DNA of 64,000 bases from Ovis canadensis (Eukaryota; Chordata; Mammalia; Artiodactyla; Bovidae): NCBI RefSeq assembly GCF_042477335.2, contig NC_091255.1, positions 32,404,501 to 32,468,500 of the forward strand. The letters run 5' to 3'. Position numbers and translations under genes: made by a program. The notes under the pieces were generated by a model. The model searched no databases. It saw nothing but the letters and a program-made list of their open reading frames with translations, and was not told the DNA's origin. Positions 33,901 through 45,029 of this stretch are shown one piece after another. Within the stretch, counting starts at the first letter, position 1, and each line of letters opens with the position of its first letter.

Positions 33901-34335
33901 AAGCCTGGCTCTTTCCCATTCTCCTACGTGTGCTCGACAAGCTCTCAAGCCTCACTGGGCAAACACTTGCTGCGCATGCGTTGGCTCCAGGTTTGGCTGC
34001 CCGAGCGCCGGCTGCTGTCTCGGCAGCGGATCCAGGCCTTGCCCGCAGTTTCTCTAGTGCCTGGGCCCGCGATGTGCCACGTCCAGGGGCACCCACTGGC
34101 TTCTCCCAGAAGCACCCCTTTCCTACACCTGCTGCTTCGTCACCTCAGGAATTCCCCGTGAAGTGTGAAACTGGCGCTGTCTACGTGGAGCACGGGGAGA
34201 GAAAGAAGAAAGAGGCAGACCGCTCCAGACTGGTAGCTGCAGGTTTACCATGCAAGGAAACTTAGGACGGTTATCTTGAGTGACTGCTAGAGAAGTAGGT
34301 CTCTGCACCCACCTGCTGGAACCTTAAAAGTGTAT
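33901..34335. other. CpG-enriched unique sequence after the minisatellite
   Basis: 33,960-34,090 is richer in CG dinucleotides than its neighbours ('gcccgagcgccggctgctgt'). Its beginning (33,930-34,000) resembles 32,150-32,220 just before the array. The open frame of 128 codons here has no family resemblance. Confidence 0.5.
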
Positions 34336-34339
34336 TGTT

Positions 34340-34553
34340 CCTGTTGTTGTTTAGTCACTAGGTTGTGCTGGACTCTTTCGTGACCCCATGGACAGTAGCC
34401 TGCCAGGCTCCTCTGTCCCTGGAGTTTCCCAGGCAAGAATATGGCAGTGGGTAGCCATTTCCTTCTAAAGGGGATCTTCTCAACCCAGGAATTCGAACCT
34501 GTGTCTCCTGCCTTGGCTAGCATATTCTTTATCTCTGAACCATCAGGGAAGCT
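34340..34553 (-). repeat. Bov-tA SINE
   Basis: 'gtttagtcactaggttgtgc', 'acccaggaattcgaacctgt' and 'gaaccatcagggaagcttaa'. Confidence 0.9.
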
Positions 34554-34559
34554 TAAGGT

Positions 34560-35229
34560 CAGTTCAGTTCAGTTCAGTTGCTCAGTCGTGTCTGACTCTT
34601 TGTGACCCAATGAATTGCAGCATGCCAGGCCTCCCTATCCATTACCAACTCTCGGAGTTTACCAAAACTCATGTCCATCAAGTCGGTGATGCCATCCAGC
34701 CATCTCATCCTCTGTCATCCCCTTCTTCTCCTGCCCCCAATCCCTCCCAGCATCAGGGTCCTTTCCAATGAGTCAACTCTTTGCATGAGGTGGCCAAAGT
34801 ATTGGAGTTTCAGCTTTAGCGTCATTCCTTCCAAAGAACACCCAGGACTGATCACCTTTAGATGGACTGATTGGATCTCCTTGCAGTCCGAGGGACTCTC
34901 AAGAGTCTTCTCCAACACCACAGGTCAAAAGCATCGATTCTTCGGTGCTCAGCTTTCTTCACAGTCCAACTCTCACATCCATACATGACCACTGGAAAAA
35001 CCATAGCCTTGACTAGATGGACTTTTGTTGGCAAAGTAATGTCTCTGCTTTTGAATATGCTATCTAGGTTGGTCATAACTTTCCTTCCAAGGAGTGAGCG
35101 TCTTTTAATTTCATGGTGGCAATCACCGTCTGCAGTGATTTTGGAGCCCCCCAAAATAAAGTGTGACACTGTTTCCACTGTTTCCCCATCTATTTTCCAT
35201 GAAGTGATGGGACCAGATGCCATAACAGG
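34560..35229 (-). mobile_element. BovB LINE 3' fragment
   Basis: 'gttcagttcagttcagttgc' marks the 3' end. On the - strand, the RT C-terminal region is readable, with WTVKKAEHRRIDAFDLWCWR. The element is 5'-truncated and short of the catalytic motifs. Confidence 0.92.
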
Positions 35230-35526
35230 TCAGATCTTTACTTTTACTTCTTTCCTTCTTTTTTCCCCATATACTCAAACTCAACACATTCTATACACAA
35301 ATATGCCTTTCTTCCAGTTACCTTACTGAATTCTTTAGTTTTTAGTGGATTTTTCTGGTTTTTCAAGTATAAATCATTTTACCTGACCTAATTAATCATA
35401 GTTTCTTTTTTCTTGCCACTTAACTGCCCTGCCCTGTCTAAAGTCTTACAGCTTGGTCAGGCTCTTCTAAAATATTATACAAAATTGATGACAGTAGGGT
35501 TATTAACATCCATTTAGACTTTAGCA
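35230..35526. other. AT-rich intergenic DNA
   Basis: No gene or recognisable repeat was seen. Confidence 0.5.
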
Positions 35527-35794
35527 TGGAGAAGGTGATGGCACCCCACTCCAGTACTCTTGCCTGGAAACTCCCATGGACAGAGGAGCCTGGTAGGTTG
35601 CCGTCCATGGGGTCTCGAAGAGTCGGACACAACTGAGCGACTTCACTTTCACTGTTCACTTTCATGTATTGGAGAAGGAACTGGCAACCCACTCCAGTGT
35701 TCTCACCTGGAGAATCCCAGGGACGGGGATGGGGCCGTCTATGGGGTCACACAGAGTGGGACACGACTGAAGTGACTTAGCTGCAGCAATAGCG
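35527..35794 (+). repeat. Bov-A2 dimeric SINE
   Basis: Two BovA monomers ('ggagaaggtgatggcacccc' and 'ggagaaggaactggcaaccc'). The target duplication GACTTTAGCA occurs at 35517-35526 and 35795-35804. Confidence 0.95.
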
Positions 35795-36119
35795 GACTTT
35801 AGCAGGAATGCTTCTGGAGTATCATACAGTTTGTGATTCACTGTTGTCTTCTAAGTCTTTATTAATTAAGGTTTCTTTGAATCCCTAATTTGCTGAGAAT
35901 TTTTTGTTTTTAAATTCAGTGATCAATGTTAAATTTTATCAAATACCTTTGCTTGTTTAACTATCTGATTGTTGTCATTACACGTTGTTTAAAAAATGTA
36001 ATCTTAGACTTAGTCTGCTCATATTTCGTTTAGAAACTTTACATCAAATGTCTCGACAAAAGACTGAGCCAGGGCAGTGGGAGTGGGTGCTTGGTGCTGG
36101 TAGGAAAGAATTACTAGTT

Positions 36120-36340
36120 TGCATGTGTGCTAAGTTCATGTCCTACTTGTGTCAGACTGTTTGCAACCCTATGAACTGTAGCCTGCCTCCTCTGTCTGTG
36201 GAATTCTCCAGGCAAGAATACTGGAACGGGTTGCATGCCCTCCTCCAGGTGATCTTCCTGACCCAGGAGCAAACGTGGGTCTCCTCCATCTCCTGCGTGG
36301 GCAGGCAGGTTGTTTACCTCTAGCACCACTTGGGAAGCCC
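36120..36340 (-). repeat. Bov-tA SINE
   Basis: 'ttgtgtcagactgtttgcaa', 'cttcctgacccaggagcaaa' and 'tagcaccacttgggaagccc'. The target duplication is approximately ATTACTAGTTT. Confidence 0.9.
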
Positions 36341-36443
36341 ATTACTTAGTTTAAGGAAGGGTAAAAGAATCCAGGACTGTTTTGCTCCCCAGTGGACCTG
36401 GAGGGTTGGCAGGGACATCCTCTCCTCTGACTTGACCGAATAC

Positions 36444-36508
36444 TATGCAAGAGTCGGACACAGTTTAGTGACTACACCACCATGACCACGACCACGACCA
36501 GCACCACA
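36444..36508 (+). repeat. BovA 3' scrap with ACC-rich end
   Basis: 'gcaagagtcggacacagttt' followed by ACGACC/CACC repeats. Confidence 0.5.
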
Positions 36509-36548
36509 AAGATGGGAAACTAGATTTAAGTTTCTACAATGACACTTA

Positions 36549-37008
36549 CAGAGACATTACTTTGCTAACAAAGGTCCGTATAGTCAAAGCTATGGTTTTT
36601 CCAGTAGCCATGTATGGATGTGAAAGTTGGACCGTAAGTAAGGCTGAGTGCCGAAGAGTTGATGATTTTGAACTGTGGTGTTGGAGAAGACTTGAGAGTC
36701 CCTTGGACTGCCAGTCAATCCTAAAGGAAATCATCCTTAAATGTTCATTGGAATGACTGATGCTGAAGCCCCAATACTTTGGCCACCTGATGGCGAAGAG
36801 ACAGCTCACTAGAAAAGTCCCTTATGTTGGGAAAGATTGAAGGCAGGAGAAGGGGACGACAGAGGATAAGATGGTTGGATGGCATCACCTACTCAATGGA
36901 CATGAGTTTGAGCAAGCTCCGGGAGATGGTGAAGGATAGGGAAGCCGGGAGTGCTGCAGTCCATGGGGTCTTAAAGAGTCAGACACGACTGAGCGACTGC
37001 ACAACAGT
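36549..37008 (+). mobile_element. BovB LINE 3' fragment
   Basis: The translation includes CESWTVSKAECRRVDDFELW. The end reads 'acacgactgagcgactgcac'. It is inverted relative to the BovB at 34,560-35,229. Confidence 0.88.
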
Positions 37009-37009
37009 A

Positions 37010-37540
37010 ATGACGCTGGAGATCTCTGCCCAGCCGCCACTGGAGGGCGCGCGCAACCAGCGGAACCAGCAGGCGTCTCTCCGCGGTGGTTGGGAAAGAA
37101 TAGAGCGCCGACTTTTCGCGGCTTTTCATTAGCTGATTCTGCGGGAGTCCCGCTTTTCTGATCTCCTCATTGGCTGTTGGCCCGGTGTCTTTGGTCAGCC
37201 CCTCCTGGGGGTTTAAAAGGGGTGTGGGAGAGCCCCAGAAGTCCGGGTTTACAAGGACCAATCAATCAGGGCCTCCCATTGGTTTATCAAACAGGAGGCT
37301 CAATCCCTCCTCTGAAGACTTTCCAGTGGATGCTGCCTCACTCTGGCGGCTCTCGCTTTGGGGTGGCCAAGGTTCTCCTTGGCGCTTTAACTGGCTTCCG
37401 TGGCGGAGCCGATGCACTCTGAGTGGCTGTCATCCTCTAGCGTTGTTTGCCTCAGACCCGCGGCACACAGGGCTGGATGAGCTTCGAGAGACAGCTGTTA
37501 CTGGGGTGGATTTGGGGCGCTCAGCAGTGCCAACTCTGTA
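37010..37540. promoter_or_regulatory. CpG-enriched promoter-like block
   Basis: It begins right at the BovB 3' end with 'gagggcgcgcgcaaccagcg'. It contains CCAAT boxes (ATTGG 37169-37173, CCAAT 37258-37262, ATTGG 37278-37282) and a TATA-like TTTAAAAG (37212-37219). No downstream gene was recognised. It could be a promoter, an LTR, or a decayed CpG island. The 123-codon open frame here has no family resemblance. Confidence 0.4.
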
Positions 37541-37814
37541 GAAAACGGCTGGAGCAGGGGAAGGGATGTCTTGCCTTGAGCTAGACATCTGGAGTCTGGG
37601 GTAGAGTCCTGAATGGGGAAGGGGATCACTGTAGACAGCCCTTACCTTTTCCTACCAGAGCTAGGCAGGAGATATTCCCTTCAGCTGGGATCTCCCAATG
37701 GGAGCATCATACCTTTGAGGGCCCCTTAGACATTTGTATTTGTAGACATTGAAAAAAAAATTTAGTAATTTTAACTTTGAAGTTTTAGTATTTTGGCGTC
37801 AATAATACATTATA

Positions 37815-37850
<36 letters not shown>

Positions 37851-38159
37851 TATTATGATTCAGTCATATTATTAGTCCTTGGAAAACTTGCAGGCCCAAA
37901 GCGGGATGCCTATAGTGGCTAGTGGAAAAATTATGGTGCTGTCCCACCCTCCTCCAACACACACACAAACACACACATGGTTTTCAGAGAAAAACTGGCT
38001 CCCCAGCTCTCTGCAGCCCAGGGCTTGGTGCTGCTGAACAGATGTTTGTAGATAAAAGGCTGAAGGAGCACACTAGAATGGGAACTGGGAGGATCCTTGC
38101 TAAACAATAAAATTTGAATATGGAAGATGCTCTACAAGCCAGTCTGGCACTGATACTGT
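37541..38159. other. Intergenic DNA with TATG microsatellite
   Basis: Unassigned apart from the simple repeat at 37,810-37,852. Confidence 0.5.
37810..37852 (+). repeat. (TA)n(TATG)n microsatellite
   Basis: TATATATATA followed by about seven TATG/GTAT units. Confidence 0.95.
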
Positions 38160-38277
38160 GGCTTCGCTGGTAGCTCAGTTGGTAAAGAATTTGCCTGCAA
38201 TGCAGGAGACCCCGGTTTGATTCCTGGGTTGGGAAGATCCACTGGATAAAGGATGGGCTACCCACTCCAGTATTCTT
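38160..38277 (+). repeat. Bov-tA head copy (first of tandem pair)
   Basis: 'gctcagttggtaaagaattt', 'ctgcaatgcaggagaccccg' and 'cccactccagtattcttggg', ending where the second copy begins. Confidence 0.85.
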
Positions 38278-38462
38278 GGGCTTCCCTTGTGGCTTAGCTG
38301 GTAAAGAATCCGCCTGCAATGCAGGAGACCTGGGTTTGATCCCTGCTTTGGGAAGATTCCCTGGAGAATGGAAAGGCCACCCACTCCAGTATTCTGGCCT
38401 GGAGAATTCCAAGGACTGTATAGTCCATGGGGTTGCAGAGTTGGACACTAAACGGCTTTCCT
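38278..38462 (+). repeat. Bov-tA SINE (second of tandem pair)
   Basis: 'gcttcccttgtggcttagct', 'tgcaatgcaggagacctggg' and a Bov-tA3-like body ending 'ttggacactaaacggctttc'. Confidence 0.9.
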
Positions 38463-39560
38463 TTCACAGAGTTAGTGGTCTGATCATGTGGGCTTGGGTC
38501 AGGAGGTAAGATGCTTATTGTAGTGGGCACTGCCACACTGGCAACCTGGCAAAAACCACCCCAGTAGTATTGGTCACTACCCATCTGGGTCTCTCTTCTA
38601 TTGCTCTAAACTTTGAACTACGAAGATAACACAGAGTCTCATTGCTGTGTCTAGGTAATTTTAAGTAGTTTGTTCCTATGTAGACATAGACAAATTGTTG
38701 GACCAGAAAAATCTATGGAGGAAAGGATTAACTGTGGGTTACTCTTTGGATATCAAAGCAGATATGGGGGTGTGGAAGGAAGATTGCAGACTTATTTTTC
38801 ATTTTACTCTTGACAGTGTTTTTTTTTTAAGTAACATAAACATGATAAAAAATAAAGCTGCAGAAACGAATAATTGGTGAAAAGTTTCTTTCTTACTCTG
38901 ATGTCGCTATTTCCCTATCCAGAGGGAACTTCTAAGTTACCTGAATGTCCTTCACAACAGTTTGTGCAAAGAGGCATTTATGTATACAGAATAAAACCTG
39001 AACTTTCTAACTAGCTATAGGTGGCCGTTGAAGACAATGCCTCTGCATTGAAAAAATGGAGCTGTACTTCCCAGATCCCCCTTCAGTGAGAGGCTTGCTT
39101 TCTAGCTGTGGAAAATGCAGCAGTCAGCAGACAGCCTAGCTGTCAGCTCCTCAAGGGTTTTCTTCGGCTGCACATACCCTCCTTGTTTGCAGCTGTGTCC
39201 TTCCCAGGGTAGTCCACACCTGGTGGTTATAAAGCCTGTCCATTTTGGCTTGCTGTGAGACAACTCTGATGGTCAGTGTTCACTCCAGATCTCCGTGCTG
39301 GGTTGGTCAACACTTTGTGGCTTGCTTGTAATTTGACTTCCTCCTCTGCCTGATTGAGCTTCTTCACTTGTTCCTTCACATACGTCTCTTCCTAACAAAC
39401 GCCTTGTACTCCAAACCCCGTCTCAGCACCTACTTTTGGAGAACCCAGGCTGTGAACTGTCTTGATGGCATCGTCGGCCACCACTCTCATTATTTCAGAT
39501 TGATTAAATTCTTTGCATATACCCTGTTGTGTATGTGAACTTTGGCAGTGTATCTGATAA
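38463..39560. other. Intergenic DNA between RAP1GAP2 side and OR block 1
   Basis: No gene or known repeat was recognised. The 3' end begins to resemble the sequence near 50,380. Confidence 0.5.
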
Positions 39561-39826
39561 GGGGCAGTTTTGCTTATGACACCTGCAGAGGGGGTAACAC
39601 AAATCATTGTCTGTAAATGGCTTGCAAGCCATTCTCCTAAGAGAAGGTCAGAGCTCAGAAATTTCAGTGAATATATGTTAGCATGAGTGACCTCCTTAGG
39701 CTATAATTAAATGTATCTGGATGAGGCTTGGACTGTGGTCTTGTCTGACAAGTTGAAAGATTTCTTTGAAGATTTCTTTGAATTTCTTCTGCTATTGATT
39801 AAAAGCAGACTCCTTCTGTTAGTCTT

Positions 39827-40094
39827 GCTGCTGCTGCTGCTAAGTTGCTTCAGTCGTGTCTGACTCTGTGCGACCCCATAGATGGCAGCCCACCAGGCTC
39901 CCCCGTCCCTGGGATTCTCCAGGCAAGAACACTGGAGTGGGTTGCCATTTCCTTCTCCAGTGCATGAAAGTGAAAGTGAAGTTGCTCAGTCATGTCTGAC
40001 TCTTCGCAACCCCGTGGACTGCAGCCCACCAGGCTCCTCCGTCCATGGGATTTTCCAGGCAAGAGAACTGGAGTGGGGTGCCATTGCCTTCTTC
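39827..40094 (-). repeat. Bov-A2 dimeric SINE
   Basis: CTG-run start and two BovA monomers. The target duplication TCTGTTAGTCTT occurs at 39815-39826 and 40095-40106. Absent from block 2, so it is later than the duplication. Confidence 0.95.
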
Positions 40095-40288
40095 TCTGTT
40101 AGTCTTAGTGTGCCCTTATTTATTGCCAAGGCTGGTGAAGTCTAAGGGTCATTTGGTTACACATATGTGTCTTTTCTTTACTATAAAGCAACAAATTCAT
40201 TCTGGGCTGGATTTGTGTCTTAATTAACTCCTGTATCTCATACAGGATAATGCCTTGCACATGATGGAGGAAATTCCCAGACTCCACT

Positions 40289-41248
40289 TCAGTGCCTCAG
40301 TTTCCTTCCTGTCAACCTCTGGAAGGCTTTTCCTAAGAGGAGTTTTCCCAGTGCCCCATGCATGTCCTTGTTCCTCGGGCTGTAGACGAAAGGGTTCATC
40401 ATGGGCGTCACCACAGCATACATCACTGTGGCTACTGAGTCCTTCATGGAGTGGGTTTTAAGGGGCTGCAGATATACCATACCAAGTGTCCCATAGAAGA
40501 GGGAGACCACAGCCAAATGGGAGCCACAGGTGGAGAAAGCTTTGTATTTGCTGGAGGCTGATGGTATCTGGAGGATGGCTCTGACAATCCAGACAAAGGA
40601 CATAACCATGATCCCCAAGAGGGTGAAGAAGATGAAGCAACCTGTGGTAATCTGCACTGTGTGAATCACCTGGGTATTGGAACAGGTGTGCCTCAGCAGG
40701 ACGTACATCTCACAGAAGATGTACTGGATTCTCCGGGGCCCACAGAAGGTCACCTTGGTCATGAGGAGGGTGAGAAAGAGACCGTACATGACAGAGAGTG
40801 CCCAACACAAGGTGAGGAGCAAAATGCAGAGCCCAGGGCTCATGGCTGTGATGTAGCGGAGAGGGCAGCAGATGGCCACATAGCGGTCATATGCCATCGT
40901 GGCCAGGATGAGGTTGTTCAGGGTCATCAAGCAGATCAGGAAGTAGAGCTGGATCAGACACCCTGCGTATGAGATGGCTTTGTTTTGGGACTGAAGGTTC
41001 ACCAATGTCTTGGGGATCATATTGGTAACAAAGAAGAGGTCGGTGAAGGAGAGGTTGGCCAAGAATAAGTACATGGGAGTGTGCAGGTGGGAATCAAAGC
41101 TGATGGCCAAGATGATGAGCACGTTTCCCATTACTGTGACCAGATACATGGACAGGAATATCCAAAACAGGATTTGCTGCTCTTCTGGACTCTCCGAGAT
41201 CCCCAGGAGTAGGAAGTCAGAGACCCCACTTTGGTTGCCTCCATTCAT
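40289..41248 (-). CDS. Olfactory receptor, OR1D type (copy 1)
   Basis: A seven-helix odorant receptor (GPCR) of the olfactory cilium signalling through Golf. It is intronless and 319 codons long. The start [10 protein letters not shown] is preferred over an in-frame Met 11 codons upstream because it aligns with copy 2 and gives the usual short N-terminus with an N-glycosylation site (NQS, 5-7). Family motifs are present: GN at 41-42, [13 protein letters not shown] at 55-67, [10 protein letters not shown] at 118-127, SxCxSHL-like STCGSHL at 239-245, and [14 protein letters not shown] at 282-295. TM segments fall near 27-50, 60-79, 100-120, 140-160, 200-222, 240-260 and 272-289. Oddities are Leu for Phe at 61, Gly for Ala at 242, and Pro291 where OR proteins have Leu in YSLRNKD. 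It differs from copy 2 at 62 of 310 positions. It is open throughout, so it is probably functional or only just losing constraint. Confidence 0.85.
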   Translation of the reverse strand: MNGGNQSGVSDFLLLGISESPEEQQILFWIFLSMYLVTVMGNVLIILAISFDSHLHTPMYLFLANLSFTDLFFVTNMIPKTLVNLQSQNKAISYAGCLIQLYFLICLMTLNNLILATMAYDRYVAICCPLRYITAMSPGLCILLLTLCWALSVMYGLFLTLLMTKVTFCGPRRIQYIFCEMYVLLRHTCSNTQVIHTVQITTGCFIFFTLLGIMVMSFVWIVRAILQIPSASSKYKAFSTCGSHLAVVSLFYGTLGMVYLQPLKTHSMKDSVATVMYAVVTPMMNPFVYSPRNKDMHGALGKLLLGKAFQRLTGRKLRH

Positions 41249-42089
41249 TTTCCCAGCTGTCTGCAACATCAGCACCAACATATATTTACTAATTGCCTTT
41301 GACTGAGTAAGGACATTCAGATAAGCAAAATCAACTATTTTCTTAACAATAAAAATACTTCAGGCTGGATTTCAGAATTTTTTTTCCATAAGCAGCAAAG
41401 TAATACCAGAGAAAAAAACATAATGTAGAAAATCTTTATGCAGCCTAATCATTCCAGCAACTTTTAATCTGACATATTCAATGTTATGGAAATAATGTCT
41501 ATGTCTTATTTTAAGTCCTGTCATCTTACAATATTCTTGAAGTGTCTAAAGATTTAATATGCTATATTTTGATATTGCATAAATTTGAAAATAACTTTTG
41601 AAACAGGTATATGCATTATAGCAAATGGATACCGTACAATTGAACAAAGAGGGGGAAAAGTGAAAATATTGGAAGGGAAAATAAAAATGTATCACTGTTT
41701 ACTGATAAAATGATCTGGGAAGCCTAAGACAGTCAACCAAAATGCCATTGAAAATAAACAAAGGGATATGAGGTTGTGCAGTAAAAAGTACCCAGATCAT
41801 GCTAGCCTTGTTAAGATTTTTAAAATTTTATACTGTGTAAAGAGTTTTAAGCAGAATGACCAATATAAATGGATTTAAGCAGCGATGTATGTATATATTA
41901 ACAACTATCTTTCTTTGTATTTTACCAATAGTGTTTCAAAAATCAGGTGTAGCTGTTGCATTTTTAACCAGATACTTTTCAGTGCCTATCATGAGACACT
42001 ATGTTAATAGCTTTTCTAATATTTAAAAATACTGCCAAGGGGCAACTAAGCCCACTCACCACAAACAGCACATGTACTACAATGAAGAC
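41249..42089. other. 5' flank of OR copy 1
   Basis: Aligns with 51,960-52,440 upstream of copy 2. No upstream exon could be placed. Confidence 0.6.
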
Positions 42090-42345
42090 CTGCTGCTGCT
42101 GCTGCTAAGTCGCTTCAGTCGTGTCCGACTCTGTGCGACCCCATAGACGGCAGCCCACCAGGCTCCCCCGTTCCTGCGATTCTCCAGGCAAGAACACTGG
42201 AGTGGGTTGCCATTTCCTTCTCCAGTGCATGAAAGTGAAAGTGAAGTCGCTCAGTCGTGTCTGACTTAGCGACCCCATGGACTGCAGCCTACGAGGCTCC
42301 TCTGACCATGGGATTTTCCAGGCAAGAGTACTGGAGTGTGTTGCC
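42090..42345 (-). repeat. Bov-A2 dimeric SINE
   Basis: CTG-run start, 'tcagtcgtgtccgactctgt', a second monomer, and 'gtactggagtgtgttgcca' at the end. Confidence 0.93.
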
Positions 42346-43203
42346 AGAAATATATGTTAACACTCCTGGTTTAAATTACTTATCATGTTTTATTTAGGCT
42401 TTTGTGGTTTTATTTATTAATATAAATGAGGTTTATCTATAGTTTCTTTTTTGTACATGTCATCTTTACCATCTTTTTGGTATGATTTGGTGTACATTAG
42501 ATTTCAAATTAAACTTGATTTCATTTATTGTCAATTTCTAGTGCTAAAATTTGTTAGAATTTCTTCAACAGGTTAAGATATGAATTTTAAAATATATTAC
42601 ATGGAATTATTTTTCCAAATAAAAATAGCTTCTATACTCTGTTGGAATCTATTGATTAAAAGCAAAAAAAAAATTCCAGTGTGAATCATTCAAGCAATAC
42701 AGAAAAATTAAAACTAAAATGAAAACTTAATTTAGCCAAGATGATTAGTCAAGAAAAATGATTAAAAGACATCTAGATTGGAAATGAGGAATTATAGTAT
42801 CTGTCTTCACAGATGACATGATCTTGCATATAGTAAATCTTAATAAATATTCCTGCCAAAAACTACAATAATAAATGAAGTCAGAAAGATTGCTGGAGCA
42901 AGATCAATATAGAAAATTGATTGCATTTTTTATACTTGCAATAAATAATCAGAAAATGAAATTAAGAAAATAGTTTTATTCATAATTGCACCAAACAGAA
43001 AATTATCTTTAGGAATAAATTTAACAAAAATTCAAAATTTATACTCTGAAAACTACAAATATTGTTGAAAGAAATTAAAGATCTAGATAATCAGAAAAAA
43101 AAAAAACCTATGCTCATGGATTGGAAGACTTACTATTAAGATGGCATAGTCCTCAACTAGATCTATAGACTAAATACAGCCTCTATCAGAATCCCAGCTG
43201 ACT

Positions 43204-43325
43204 CTTTTTTAAAAAATTTAAATTTATTTATTTTAATCGGAGGCTAATTACTTTACAATATTGTATTGGTTTTGCTGTACATCAACATGAATCTGCCATG
43301 AGTGTACACGTGTTCCCAGTCCTGA
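43204..43325 (-). mobile_element. Reversed L1 3' tail inserted in the L1
   Basis: 'aatcggaggctaattacttt' and 'acatgaatctgccatgagtg' are the reverse ruminant L1 tail. The target duplication CCAGCTGACT occurs at 43194-43203 and 43326-43335. Confidence 0.85.
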
Positions 43326-44380
43326 CCAGCTGACTTCTTCGTAGAACTTCATGTAAATTGATTCAAAAATCCATGTGAAATTGCATGAGACCCAGAATAG
43401 CCAAAACCATTTTGAAAAACAAAAACAGATTTGGAGGATTGCACTTCCCAATTTCCAAACTTACCACAAAGCAATCAAGGTAGACCTATAGATCAATGGG
43501 ATAGAACTGAGATTCCAGAAATAAACTCATGTGTCTGTGGTCAACTGATTTTCAACAAAGATGTCAAGATCAGCGGGGAAAAGATGTTTTCAACAAATAG
43601 TTCTGGGCCGTTCTGGGCCACCGGGATAGCCATGTGCCAAAGAGGTGAACTCTTACCTTGCACTGTATGCAAAATTTAACTCAAAATTGATGAATGACAC
43701 AGATGTAAGAGCTAACATTATGAAAGGCTCAGAAACAAACATAGGCAAATCTTCAAACCTTAGATTTGGCAAAGAGTTCTTAGATGTGACACCAAAACCA
43801 ACAGAAGAAAAAATAAATTCAATTTAACCAAAATTAAAAATGTTTGTTCTCCCAATGACAGTATCAAGAAAGTACAAATAATTCCACAGTGGTAGACAAT
43901 ATTTGTAAATTATATATCTGATAAGGTATTTACATGTAGAATATATAAAGAACTCTAATAACCGACTAATGAAAAGAAAATGACCCAATTAAAAGCAGGC
44001 AAAGATTCTGAAGGCATTTCTCCAAGAAAGATATACAAATGGCCAATAGGCACACAGCAGGATGCTGAACATCATTAGTCATCAGGGAAATGCAAATGAA
44101 GGCCACCACTTCACACCCTCTAGGAACAATTCAGATAATAAAAAGTTCAGAAAATGACAAGCCTTTGCAAGGAGGTAAAGAAATCAGAACACTTCTATAC
44201 TGCCAATGGGAATGAAAAATGGTGCAGCCATTTTGGAAACAGTCTAGCAAGTCCTCAAAAGGCTAATCACAGAGTTACCAAATGACTCAGCAGTTCCACT
44301 CTAGGTATCTCCCAAAAGAAATGAAAACATAGGTCCACATACAAACTGGTACATGAGTGTTTATAGTAGCATTATAAGTT

Positions 44381-44570
44381 CAAACAATAAGGAAACTGCC
44401 TGCAATGCGGGAGACCATGGTTCCATCCCTGAGTCAGGAAGATCCCTGGAGGTCATGGCAACCCACTCCAGTATTCTTGCCTGAAGAATCCCATGGACAG
44501 AGGAGCCTGGTGGGGTACAGTCCATGGGGTCGCAAAGAGTCGGATATGACTGAGCAACTAATACACACAT
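44381..44570 (+). repeat. Bov-tA SINE inside L1
   Basis: 'ctgcctgcaatgcgggagac', 'ctggaggtcatggcaaccca' and 'gagtcggatatgactgagca'. The L1 continues on both sides. Confidence 0.9.
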
Positions 44571-44674
44571 AATGCTCCAAAGGTGGAAATAATCTATATG
44601 TCTGTTTCCTGGGCATAGATAAACAAAATGTGGCACATCTATGCAATAGAACATTATTCAGCCATAGGAAGGAA

Positions 44675-44819
44675 TGGAGCACTAGTACATGCCGCAACAC
44701 GGGTGGAGCACTAGAACATGCCACAACATGGGTGGAGCACTAGTACATGCCGCAACATGGGTGGAGCACTAGAACATGCTGCAACATGGGTGGAGCACTA
44801 GTACATGCTGCAACATGGA
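44675..44819 (+). repeat. 29-bp tandem repeat, 5 copies, in L1 3' UTR
   Basis: TGGAGCACTAGTACATGCCG-type units start at 44675, 44704, 44733, 44762 and 44791. The base before ACATG alternates T/A/T/A/T, hinting at growth by 58-bp pairs. Confidence 0.93.
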
Positions 44820-45029
44820 TGAACCTTGAAAGCATGAAAGAAGCCAGTCACCAAAGACCACATATCGCATTATTCCATTCATATGGAAGGCCAGAATAGG
44901 GAAATCTATAGAGATAGGAAGTAAGTTAGTGATTGCTTACACGTGAGAGAAAGGTGATGGGTAAGAAGCAGACAGCTGAAGAATACAGGGTTTCTTTTGG
45001 AGGTGATGGAAACATTCTAAATTTTTTTC

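Larger units (their letters stand above)
42745..45010 (+). mobile_element. L1 LINE ORF2-3' UTR remnant
   Basis: ORF2-like phrases occur in order ('ggaaatgaggaattatagta', 'atgctcatggattggaagac', 'agcaattcag'-type 3' UTR, 'gaatggagcac', 'gaaagaagccagtcacc'). The element is broken by an L1-tail insert (43,204-43,325) and a Bov-tA (44,381-44,570), and it includes a 29-bp array. It has no counterpart in block 2. Confidence 0.8.

Noticed and set aside
33879-34265. A 128-codon open frame after the minisatellite
   Set aside because: No domain, start context or homologue recalled. CpG-rich sequence alone can keep a frame open.
34671-35329. Open frames on the + strand in the BovB region
   Set aside because: They are antisense to the BovB 3' end, so they do not represent a host gene.
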